This document shows positions 45,860 through 53,857 of a stretch of DNA of 64,000 bases, one piece after another. Under the pieces are notes generated by a model. It saw only the letters and a program-made list of their open reading frames with translations. It was not told the DNA's origin and did no database searches. Every line of letters starts with the position of its first letter. Positions within the stretch are counted from its first letter, which is position 1. The translations under genes were made by a program, and so were the position numbers. The stretch is from Muribaculaceae bacterium (GTDB lineage: Bacteria; Bacteroidota; Bacteroidia; Bacteroidales; Muribaculaceae), in assembly GCA_029062005.1 (NCBI GenBank), contig JAIDQZ010000134.1, positions 34,793 through 98,792 of the forward strand. The letters are read 5' to 3'.

Positions 45860-48298
45860 TCAATTCTTCCTGTTCTCCACATCATCGTTGCTGATAGATT
45901 TATTGGTCTTTTTCACTGAAGCATTCAGTGAGCCGAACCGATAACTTAACGATATGCTGAAAATATTGGCATTGTTGTAATTATAGGTTTTGTTATAGCC
46001 GGTATAGCCGGTATTTATCGGTTTGGATTCGTATATGCGTGTCGAGTGGCAGAATGGATTTGATATGCCGATGTTGACATTAAGACGCTTTTCTTTCAGG
46101 AATGACTTCTGAAGATCCAGTCCGTAATATATCTGATCAGATATCCTTGTCTTATTTATGTCGTAGAGATCCGGTGTGGATTGATAGAAACTCAGGTAAC
46201 CCGTCAGCGCGAGATCCCAGGGCAGCTGTTGCCTTACCCTGAAGAATGCGTTCCCTCCCCAGCCGTGTGAGGTGAGTTTAAGCGACGGGTTGGATTTGTG
46301 GGCATAGTTGACGTTGGCGTTGAGCATGATGGATGTCTTGTTCCAGGGAGTATAGTTCATCCACAACGCTACATTAAACCATTTGTTATGCCCTTCGTTT
46401 GCATATCCTGACTTTATGATATCGTCCTGAAGAAGTTCCTGCACTGAGATTACGGCATTGTTGATAAAACTGTATGATGTGCCCAGGTCAAGGCTGAATT
46501 TGCGTCCGATGAGATTATAATTCAGGTTGATTGACTGGTGGCGCGACGATCGCAGGTCGGGATTGCCTGATGAAATAGTGGTTGGTGTCTGCACTATCGC
46601 AGGATTCAGCTGGCTTATGCCGGGACGGTTGATACGTGTAGAGTAAGAAAGCTTGAGAGTGTTGGCATCGTTGATGTCGTAGGAAATAGCGGCGTTAGGC
46701 ACCCAGTCGTTAAGGTTGCTGCTGAATGGGTCGCCGTTGCCGTCTCGGTATTTGGCTGAAAGACGTGAATATTCATATCTTAGACCGGCTCTGGCTCCGA
46801 ATCTTTTTAATTTCAGTCGGTAGTCAAGGTATATAGCGAATACCTGGGTGTTGTGAGTGAAGTCGGAATGCTTCTGCTCGTAGTCGAAGTAATCCTGGTC
46901 GTTGATGGAATGGTTATTACGGTTGATATATTTTATTCCGGTGTCAAACTTGTTGATATCGTTGATCGGTCGCGACCAGTCAAACTGACCCGTGTGTTCG
47001 ATAAAGTCAAGTGTGAAATCGTTGGAAGTGCCGGTATATTCTACTGGCATATTATATTCTTCCTCATATTCCGAAATGTTATGTTGCCTTTGATTGGTCG
47101 ATGACACGCGGTAGGAAAGTGTCAGTGTTTCACCTTTCTTTTTTGTGGAATGTTGATAGTTGAGACTTCCGTCCATGTCGAAATATCGATTGGGATCAGA
47201 CCTGAAGTTATTGATATAGGAATATATAAGATCGCCGGCTCCATTTTTCATTGAGTTCAATCCGGTTGAATTGCTTTTAAGGGAGTAGGAATATCCGTTT
47301 AATTCCGCTGTGACAAGGTTGAGGGTGTCGATTTCAAGGCTCCCTTCCACGCCGAAATAGCCTAACTGACCATGACTGTCTCCTGTGCTTTCCGCAAACA
47401 TTTCATTTCCCGAATCCTCATATTTCATAAGTGATTCCGAACGGTGTAGGCTGCTCTTTCGGGAAAACCTGTTATAGCCACCGTAGACTGACAGGTTCAC
47501 CTTGTCTATTTGGGTCTGGATCCATGTGTTTGCACTCGGAAAGTCTTCGTTTTTGCGGTAGGATAGTCTTACATTGCCCATAACACCTTTGATGACCGTG
47601 TTTTCCAGGGTTACGATGTTGAGTATGGCGGTTGTCCCTTCTGCATCTTCGCGAGCACCCGGATCGGTGATGACCTCAATCTTCTTTATCATGGATGCCG
47701 GCAGAGCTTTGAAGATATCCTTGGCATTGCGCGAGAACGAATTGTTAGGTCGCCCGTTTTTATACACCTTGAAGTCAGTAGAACCTTTTATTTTTATCGT
47801 CCCGTCCGGATCAACGCTGACAAGAGGCACTTTTTTTAAGATTTCATCAAGCTGTGATGTCTTTGACTCTTCGTCTGCCTGCACATCATAGCCGATGCGG
47901 TCTATTTCTTTGGTGACAAGAGGACGCTGAGCCGTCACGGTCACTTCCTGCAGAAGATTGGTCTGCTCTTTCATAATGATGGAGCCGAGATCCATTGTAG
48001 GCTGCTCTTCTGTCAAGGTGACATCCATGATGTAGTCTTCTTTTCCGAATGAGAGTATGTTGACGCGGTAGTCTCCGGTCTGGGGAAGATTGACGGAGAA
48101 TGTTCCGTTCTCGTTTGCGGTTCCCGTAGCTTTTGGCTTTATGGTGTCAGGATGAAGATATATTCTGATAGTTGCGAAGCTTTCAGGTGCTCCTATCGAG
48201 TCGCTGACACATCCCTTCACCTTTAGGTCACCTGCAAAAGCCGGGGTGTTAAATGCAATGGCGAGCACTGATACGGCTATCTTGCTTAATGTTGTCAT
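45860..48298 (-). CDS. Outer-membrane beta-barrel (TonB-receptor-type) protein with regulatory N-domain
   Basis: The 812-residue protein has a signal peptide (1-22), a carboxypeptidase-regulatory-like domain at about 25-110 (LKVKGCVSDSIGAPESFATI), a TonB-box-like LLQEVTVTAQRP and a plug (LDEILKKVPLVSVDPDGTIKIKG). The barrel carries NGRPNNSF and IEVITDPGAREDAEGTTAIL, the latter typical of the family-3 outer-membrane beta-barrel proteins of Bacteroidota. It is not a SusC, and no SusD follows. Its cargo is unknown. It lies on the opposite strand to the xylan genes and is separated from the porin gene by a terminator, so it is probably its own transcript. Confidence 0.85.
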   Translation of the reverse strand: MTTLSKIAVSVLAIAFNTPAFAGDLKVKGCVSDSIGAPESFATIRIYLHPDTIKPKATGTANENGTFSVNLPQTGDYRVNILSFGKEDYIMDVTLTEEQPTMDLGSIIMKEQTNLLQEVTVTAQRPLVTKEIDRIGYDVQADEESKTSQLDEILKKVPLVSVDPDGTIKIKGSTDFKVYKNGRPNNSFSRNAKDIFKALPASMIKKIEVITDPGAREDAEGTTAILNIVTLENTVIKGVMGNVRLSYRKNEDFPSANTWIQTQIDKVNLSVYGGYNRFSRKSSLHRSESLMKYEDSGNEMFAESTGDSHGQLGYFGVEGSLEIDTLNLVTAELNGYSYSLKSNSTGLNSMKNGAGDLIYSYINNFRSDPNRYFDMDGSLNYQHSTKKKGETLTLSYRVSSTNQRQHNISEYEEEYNMPVEYTGTSNDFTLDFIEHTGQFDWSRPINDINKFDTGIKYINRNNHSINDQDYFDYEQKHSDFTHNTQVFAIYLDYRLKLKRFGARAGLRYEYSRLSAKYRDGNGDPFSSNLNDWVPNAAISYDINDANTLKLSYSTRINRPGISQLNPAIVQTPTTISSGNPDLRSSRHQSINLNYNLIGRKFSLDLGTSYSFINNAVISVQELLQDDIIKSGYANEGHNKWFNVALWMNYTPWNKTSIMLNANVNYAHKSNPSLKLTSHGWGGNAFFRVRQQLPWDLALTGYLSFYQSTPDLYDINKTRISDQIYYGLDLQKSFLKEKRLNVNIGISNPFCHSTRIYESKPINTGYTGYNKTYNYNNANIFSISLSYRFGSLNASVKKTNKSISNDDVENRKN

Positions 48299-48328
48299 TT
48301 AGTTTTGGGCGTTAGATACGTTATTGTA

Positions 48329-48367
48329 AAAGTTGCCTGAACTATTTGAAGGAGTTTAGGCAACTTT
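48329..48367 (-). terminator. Terminator downstream of the porin gene
   Basis: AAAGTTGCCTGAACT (48329-48343) pairs over 15 bases, with one G-U, with AGTTTAGGCAACTTT (48353-48367). Read on the - strand the stem is followed by a short U run (CTTTTAC). It ends the porin transcript before the barrel-protein gene. Confidence 0.75.
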
Positions 48368-48472
48368 ACTTTATAAGACGCACGTGATTCCGTATTATTA
48401 CCGCAATCTGTCTGTATTAATCTTTTTTAACGTTATCTAAGCTTATTTTACACTCATTAAGGATATTAATGA

Positions 48473-49645
48473 TCAGAAGATCACCTGCAGCCTGGCTTCT
48501 AAGGTGTTGACGTGGCGACTCGGAAGAAGTCCTTCCACCAGCCTGTCATTGACTGTCGTATATGAGTAGCGGAGTCGGGCAAGCATCCATGAGTTGATGT
48601 AATAGTTGAGTGTGCAGTTTACGTCATGCATTATTCCGCCGTGAATCCCGGCTTTACTGTCTGAGGCATTGGTGTAATTATATCCGATTGCGAGTTCAAG
48701 CGAGCCCTTGGCAGGTGTGGCTACTCCGGCATCAGCGTGGGAATAGCTATATTTAGATCCGATAAGCAGTGCTCTGGCTATTCCGTATGCTCCATGAGCC
48801 TGATAATTGTGATAACCATCTTTACGCGCCACATTCATATAGTAATATTGTGCTTCCAGGGCAAGCCTGTTTTTGATAAGAAGGAATTCCGGAGTCATTT
48901 TAAAGAGTCCTCTTGCATGGTCGATATTGGCTGCAAGGAGTGGAACTTTCGATACTCTGCTCGGAAAATTCGCTGAATAGTTGAATCCGGTATGGTCATC
49001 TGCTGTCGGTTTGGAATAATTGAAGGATGCTCCTATCTGCAATACGTCGCCATCATTATGACGTGGTCTCCACACCAGTCTTGTCTGGGCTCCCCATGCC
49101 TGTTTTCCCATCACGTTTGCATTCTGTGTCATTGCTCCGGCTTCCACAAATGCTGAAGTCCCTGCGAAATACTGATCTTTGTCATATACCCACATAGCTG
49201 CAAGCAATCGTGGATTTGCATAGAAGAATTCATTTGATGTCGGCTCTTCATAGGTCTGCTTCATCGAGGAACTTGTCTCTGAGTTCAATCCCCATTGCGG
49301 AACAAAATAGCCGATTCTGACGAGGTTCGCAGGGTTGAAGTCATATTCGAAATACGTGTCTTTAAGTCCGACTTTCCCGTATGAGAACCCGACATCTATT
49401 TTTGCTTTCCATTTCCCGTAGGAGAATTTGGCTCCAAGCCTTACGTCAGGGATTGCCACACCGTCTACAAATCTGGTGTCGTTCCCTTCTGATACTCCTT
49501 TGTTCCCTCCCATATAGAAAGCTCCGTCCATTAAGACTCTGCCTGTGGGCTTGAAAGAAAGTTTGGGTGCCGGAATAGAATCATCGGCTATCGCGCATAA
49601 TGCGCATAATGCAGTTGCAGCGAGCATGAGTAACGTGTTTTTCAT
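48473..49645 (-). CDS. Porin of the phosphate-selective O/P family
   Basis: The 390-residue protein, taken from the ATG at 49645 that opens the signal peptide (1-20; an ATG six codons upstream is possible), has the alternating strand pattern of a 16-18-stranded outer-membrane porin. The start of the mature chain (KLSFKPTGRVLMDGAFYMGG), the mid-barrel AKIDVGFSYGKVGLKDTYFEY with NPANLVRIGYFVPQWG, and the terminal LEARLQVIF with final Phe are characteristic of the OprO/OprP-like porins. Bacteroidota members may pass phosphate or other anions. An acid phosphatase gene lies directly upstream on the same strand, which supports a phosphate role; this is inference. Confidence 0.85.
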   Translation of the reverse strand: MKNTLLMLAATALCALCAIADDSIPAPKLSFKPTGRVLMDGAFYMGGNKGVSEGNDTRFVDGVAIPDVRLGAKFSYGKWKAKIDVGFSYGKVGLKDTYFEYDFNPANLVRIGYFVPQWGLNSETSSSMKQTYEEPTSNEFFYANPRLLAAMWVYDKDQYFAGTSAFVEAGAMTQNANVMGKQAWGAQTRLVWRPRHNDGDVLQIGASFNYSKPTADDHTGFNYSANFPSRVSKVPLLAANIDHARGLFKMTPEFLLIKNRLALEAQYYYMNVARKDGYHNYQAHGAYGIARALLIGSKYSYSHADAGVATPAKGSLELAIGYNYTNASDSKAGIHGGIMHDVNCTLNYYINSWMLARLRYSYTTVNDRLVEGLLPSRHVNTLEARLQVIF

Positions 49646-49753
49646 AGCAGCAGGATTTTGCATGTGACTTGTATGTTGCGAAAGTCTCGGTTGTTGACAA
49701 ATGAAATGAGGAGAGAGGAAGAGCTATGAAATTTTCAGTATACGTTGCCTGTG

Positions 49754-50581
49754 TTAATCTGTTGTGGTAGGAGTAGGTACAGGTGTGCCGCTTGCTACCT
49801 TGCCGGATTTTTTTAGTTTTCTGAATTCTTTCTTTGCCTTTTCCAGCTGAGCTTGAAAGGCGGGGTCTGCATGCAGACGCGCTACTGTCATGGCACCCGT
49901 GAGTCTGCCTGCATCAACGTCACTCTGGAAATGATAGCCGCATATGACCCGGCTTTCCCCCATGTCAAATCCTCTTTTCAATATTTCGTTTTGACGTTCG
50001 GGATTGATTTCTGCAAGTACGAGAGCTGTTGCCCATCCTATTGATGTGTGCCCGGATGGATATGAACCATTGGTCGACAGTTCCTCCTGCTGTTCGGGAT
50101 TGCATGTGTCTTCATCATAAAAGCAGAACGGACGAGTACGGTTATAGTAATTTTTGGCTTCGCGGGTGCCGAGGTCTCCGGCATCCTCGCGCATGCCAAC
50201 TATAAGTTTTCTGATCTCAGGTGTGTTTTCTTCATTTATTTCTATTCCGAATGCCTCTGAAAAAGCCTGGGGCACCCCGTCTCCCTCTATTCTTGCATCG
50301 CATACGGCTTGTTCTCCTCTGGGAGTATTGCGCATGGTCTTGCCCCATGTGTAGCGTGCCTGGTCGTTAAGAAATGTGATTGATGCACCGTCAGGAGGTG
50401 GAGGCAGGATAAGATAGCTGTTGGGGGCGTCACCTTCCTGAAGGAAGAATACTTCCGGATTTGTGCGGTGATCCTTGATCTTTTTTGCCGGTTCTTCCGT
50501 CTGTGCGAATGCGAATGAACTTGCAAGTGCCACAAGAAGTGTGCAGGCTGTGGCTCGTAGGGTAAATTTTGTGTCCTTCAT
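49754..50581 (-). CDS. Class A nonspecific acid phosphatase (PAP2 superfamily)
   Basis: The 275-residue secreted protein (signal peptide 1-26) carries the full phosphatase signature of the PhoN/PhoC type: KNYYNRTRP, PSGHTSIGW and SRVICGYHFQSDVDAGR. These supply the Lys, Arg, Ser-Gly-His and Arg-His-Asp residues that bind and attack phosphate monoesters through a histidine. It would release phosphate in the periplasm. A charged Lys-rich helix and a Thr/Pro-rich tail (TPVPTPTTTD) end the protein. The porin gene is downstream with a ~110-base gap, and the two may form a phosphate-acquisition unit. Confidence 0.92.
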   Translation of the reverse strand: MKDTKFTLRATACTLLVALASSFAFAQTEEPAKKIKDHRTNPEVFFLQEGDAPNSYLILPPPPDGASITFLNDQARYTWGKTMRNTPRGEQAVCDARIEGDGVPQAFSEAFGIEINEENTPEIRKLIVGMREDAGDLGTREAKNYYNRTRPFCFYDEDTCNPEQQEELSTNGSYPSGHTSIGWATALVLAEINPERQNEILKRGFDMGESRVICGYHFQSDVDAGRLTGAMTVARLHADPAFQAQLEKAKKEFRKLKKSGKVASGTPVPTPTTTD

Positions 50582-50750
50582 AATGATATATTTTAAGAGG
50601 TTTGCTATCCAGATTTTGTACCGGACTGCTGAATGTAAGTGTTGTGATTGCCGGTATGTCTATGAAACGAATGGATCACCCTTTGGTTATCGAATTTTCA
50701 TATGTTGTTGAGCATAAATAAAAAATTTAACATTTCAATAAAATCTGATT

Positions 50751-50774
50751 TTTTATGAGGTGTGGCATGAAAAA
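50751..50774. repeat. TTTTATGAGGTGTGGCATGA dispersed repeat copy
   Basis: This copy matches the second half of the 45659 element (ATGAGACGTGGCAT) and again sits beside a terminator hairpin. It lies in the 247-base gap between the acid phosphatase and CE8 genes; the rest of that gap shows no other clear feature. Confidence 0.65.
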
Positions 50775-50775
50775 G

Positions 50776-50805
50776 AGACTGCGCCATCTCGTGATGACGC
50801 AGTCT
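50776..50805 (-). terminator. Terminator of the CE8 gene
   Basis: AGACTGCG-C-CATC pairs with GATG-A-CGCAGTCT around TCGT, with one internal mismatch. On the - strand the stem is followed by CTTTTTC. It lies just after the CE8 stop. Confidence 0.8.
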
Positions 50806-50828
50806 TCTGATTATAAGTGCCTGTAAGA

Positions 50829-53609
50829 TTATCTGACTGATTTCTTGGCAACTTTCTTGCCGTTTCCGAGAGTTTCAACTTTTACGACCACTCCGGTGTA
50901 TGAGTTGTCCACCTCTGTTCCTTGCAGATTGAATGTCTGCGAATTCATAGATTCGGCATCCTCAGCATCAATGGCGGTGACTCCTGAATAACTGATTTCC
51001 ACTTCAGGTCCGAAGCCGCCGCGTGAGTTTGCCTTGCGGACTTTTATATTGTTTCCTGCCGGAAGCTCACCTGCATATATTTTCCCGTTGACGAGATATA
51101 CGTTGCCGTCAAGCTCTTCATTTGCAGTATATTTTTCCTGAGAAGCTATTGCCTCTGGATCCCAGTCAGGGAATACCTTATCGATAGCATAATCTGCTGC
51201 CTGTGCATCCGTAAGAATGGTTTCATACTTCTTGTCGCCCGACGAGTGGGTGAAGGTCAGATTGTTGGAAGCCGGGGAGATGCGGTTGCCGTTAGTATCC
51301 ATGGAGTTGTATTCCACAAACTTATCTGCAGCGCAGTTCATTCCGGTAGTCTTGAAGCGTGTTGACTCTATCTTCGAAGGCTGGTTGATAGTGGTATTGA
51401 GCCATGCAAGACCTGAGTATGTTCCCCACGAACGTCCGAAATTAAACTGGGAGCAAAGTGTCTCGATGGTGCAGTTGTTCATTACATATCCATATTTCTT
51501 GCCGCCGTTGGGAGCCGCTATGGTAGAGTTCTTGGCAGCCTCGTTGACAAACTTGACGCGGTTGAAGTAGACATCGCCGCCGCCGCAGACGTAGTCTACT
51601 ACTCCGTGTATCTCGCCGTCTTCGAAATAGAAATATGCTGAATTGTTGTTGCTGTAATAAGTATCCTGATATGATTCCAGGTTTACGTTCTTGCAGATGG
51701 TGTTCTTGCCCTTGTCCTGCAGTGTCACTGCGCGGCCTGCCGCTGCCTTGCCGTCAAATGGCATCGCATTGCGGAGCGTGAGGTCTTGCATATACAGATT
51801 TTCGGAGCGGTTCAGGAGTGTTGCTGTCACGCCGATACCCTCCGCATCAAGCGGTGGATAGTTAAGTATGACTGTTCCTTCTGTTGATTCTCCGATGATG
51901 GAGATATTCTTGCCGTTTATGGGTGTCAGGGTGGTTGTCCCTAAGTCGTATGTTCCGTTGGGAAGGAAAATCTTTGCTCCTGATTTTGAGGAAGCAGCCT
52001 TGAGCGCAAGGAGGAAGCTTGTCACGTCGCCTGCCGGTATTTCATAATAGCCCGTAGCTTCATTGTATTCTACAAATTCTACGACATTGGATATTGTCAC
52101 GCTGTGCACATATGCGCCATTCGGGAAAGTGATTGTAAGCCATCCGGGTTCACCTTCATACTGGAAAGTATATTCTTCCCCGTCGCTGGCACCCTTCACC
52201 TGGAATTCATCGATTGTCTCGCCGGCTTCATTGGTGACAGTGGCGGTTGACTCTGCAGAATATTGACAGCATCCTACAGTCACATAGCTCTTGCCCGCTA
52301 CGTTGACCTTGATTGTGCCGCCATTGTTGACAAGCCATCCGTGATTGTTGTAGTATTTGCCGTCGATCTCGATTACCTCGTGGTCTTCAGCATAGAAATA
52401 TGTTTTTGTAAGATCGTATACAAAACGGGAAGTGGATGTGGGCTCTTCAATCTTTGTGGCGCGAGCAAAAAGATCAGTGTCCATCTCTATGGGTGTCCCT
52501 TCTTTCACTTTCTCTGCGGTTGATTTAGTGGAAGCAAACCATCCGCGGAATGCTTCGCCGGCAGGAACGGTTACATCATTTTCGCCGAATTTATATGTCA
52601 GTGTGTCGCCTCCGGGCACGAGATCTGTCCCGATAAGCTTTCCGTCGGTGTTATAGTAAGAAATCGTAACATCAGGAATAAAGTCGCACGCTTCCACTGA
52701 GAGCGATGGACAGTAAGAGGGAGTTATGATGGTGAGCACCGCGTCATCATCGCTGTTGTATGTCCATGTCGTTGTGCTGTCGCAGCTTCCGTTGCATGAA
52801 AGAGTGGCAAGCACCTTATCGCCGTTCTTGATTGTGGCGCCGGTTCCGTTGAAGGAACAATTGCCGAAAGTGACCTTTACAGCTCCGTCTACAGGCACTG
52901 TCACAGTCGATGAGTTGTATCCGTGATCTTTGTCATGCCAGGTGCCGGATACTGTCACTCCTTCCGGTAGGGTGCCGTCTGCAGGTTTCACTACAGTATA
53001 AGGATCTGTAGTGAAGTCAATCTGAAAGTCTGTGAAATGACGTTCTTTCTTGACATACGGATTTACACTTATTCCATAGAGACGGAATCCTTTGCCGCAG
53101 CTCATGTTGAGGATCACATCCCCGTCTTCCTTGACGCGGGCGGAGACTTTGGATTCGTCGCACTGCTTGCTGATGTTGGAAGGTACAGTGAGTTCCTTGT
53201 TCAGGTTGTCTGATTTTACAGTGGCATCGCCGCCTGCACCTGAAAAGTCTAATATGATCTCATCGTTGACACCGCAGTCAGGTATACGTACTGTCATGGA
53301 GCCGTTCTGGAAGCAATAGTTGGCGGTGATGCCGTACACAGCTCCTTTGGCAACTGTGAAGTAGACTCCTTCAAGTCCGGAGAGAGCTCCGCCGTTGTTG
53401 GCGGGCAGTTCCTGGTTTTCAAGAGCCAATGCCAGAGAGTAGCGGCCCTTGCTGCTGGCGGCCCAGTAGTCGCAGTTTGTCACTTGGTTGGCGTGATCGC
53501 CCCCTTTGGTGAAGTCCCATGATCGGACTTCTGTCACATGTTCGGCCCATGCTGCAGAGCTGATGAAAAGCATCATGATCAGCAGGAGCGCGCTGGAAAG
53601 TTTTCTCAT
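50829..53609 (-). CDS. Multidomain CE8 pectin methylesterase
   Basis: The 926-residue protein has a signal peptide (1-22) and about 500 residues of accessory modules before the enzyme. Three beta-sandwiches (about 25-185, 195-308, 395-508) share patterns such as GAVKVTFGNCSF and GTIKVNVAGKSYVTVG. A Listeria-Bacteroides-type repeat lies near 312-387 (VPAGEAFRGWFAS). The CE8 helix (from ~520) shows Gln648-Asp649 in YQDTYY, Asp672 in VVDYVCGG and Arg726/Trp728 in FGRSWG. The first oxyanion glutamine of classical enzymes (QAVAL) is replaced by Arg (GRAVTL). The tail (TFNLQGTEVDNSYTGVVVK...NGKKVAKK) resembles the shared C-terminal motif. It should demethylate pectin for the lyase encoded divergently. 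Confidence 0.88.
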   Translation of the reverse strand: MRKLSSALLLIMMLFISSAAWAEHVTEVRSWDFTKGGDHANQVTNCDYWAASSKGRYSLALALENQELPANNGGALSGLEGVYFTVAKGAVYGITANYCFQNGSMTVRIPDCGVNDEIILDFSGAGGDATVKSDNLNKELTVPSNISKQCDESKVSARVKEDGDVILNMSCGKGFRLYGISVNPYVKKERHFTDFQIDFTTDPYTVVKPADGTLPEGVTVSGTWHDKDHGYNSSTVTVPVDGAVKVTFGNCSFNGTGATIKNGDKVLATLSCNGSCDSTTTWTYNSDDDAVLTIITPSYCPSLSVEACDFIPDVTISYYNTDGKLIGTDLVPGGDTLTYKFGENDVTVPAGEAFRGWFASTKSTAEKVKEGTPIEMDTDLFARATKIEEPTSTSRFVYDLTKTYFYAEDHEVIEIDGKYYNNHGWLVNNGGTIKVNVAGKSYVTVGCCQYSAESTATVTNEAGETIDEFQVKGASDGEEYTFQYEGEPGWLTITFPNGAYVHSVTISNVVEFVEYNEATGYYEIPAGDVTSFLLALKAASSKSGAKIFLPNGTYDLGTTTLTPINGKNISIIGESTEGTVILNYPPLDAEGIGVTATLLNRSENLYMQDLTLRNAMPFDGKAAAGRAVTLQDKGKNTICKNVNLESYQDTYYSNNNSAYFYFEDGEIHGVVDYVCGGGDVYFNRVKFVNEAAKNSTIAAPNGGKKYGYVMNNCTIETLCSQFNFGRSWGTYSGLAWLNTTINQPSKIESTRFKTTGMNCAADKFVEYNSMDTNGNRISPASNNLTFTHSSGDKKYETILTDAQAADYAIDKVFPDWDPEAIASQEKYTANEELDGNVYLVNGKIYAGELPAGNNIKVRKANSRGGFGPEVEISYSGVTAIDAEDAESMNSQTFNLQGTEVDNSYTGVVVKVETLGNGKKVAKKSVR

Positions 53610-53669
53610 GATAAAGGTAGTTGTATATGGTTAATTTTTTTTGGTTTCGGTTATTGTCTTTAGCGTTCG

Positions 53670-53700
53670 CAAATTTACAAAAAAATCCTATTTTACGCAA
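53670..53700 (-). promoter_or_regulatory. Promoter-like element of the CE8 gene
   Basis: On the - strand TTG (53700-53698), a 20-base spacer and TAAATTTG (53677-53670) fit the Bacteroidota -33/-7 pattern. The element lies about 60 bases upstream of the CE8 start. Confidence 0.6.
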
Positions 53701-53794
53701 TGGTTAAGCAATATTCAGTAAAACTTCCTCCCGATAATTCTCTGGAAGTACGTTAAAGTGTGTTAATAAATGCAATAATTTTTATTTTTTATTG

Positions 53795-53802
53795 TAAATT
53801 TG
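53795..53802 (+). promoter_or_regulatory. -7 element (TAAATTTG) of the pectin SusC gene
   Basis: TAAATTTG matches TAnnTTTG and lies 55 bases before the SusC start. No good -33 element is seen upstream in this A/T-rich stretch, so activator-dependent transcription is possible. Confidence 0.5.
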
Positions 53803-53814
53803 TAAAAAAAACTA

Positions 53815-53826
53815 AAACGATCGTTT
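53815..53826. promoter_or_regulatory. AAACGATCGTTT palindrome, LacI-type operator candidate
   Basis: This perfect 12-bp palindrome begins 12 bases after the -7 element, i.e. at or just after the expected transcription start. A/T-flanked half-sites meeting at a central CGnnCG are the form bound by LacI/GalR-family regulators. No regulator gene is in the window, so the binding protein is unknown. Confidence 0.5.
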
Positions 53827-53857
53827 ATTAACTTAACATCTAAATAAACCTGCGTGT

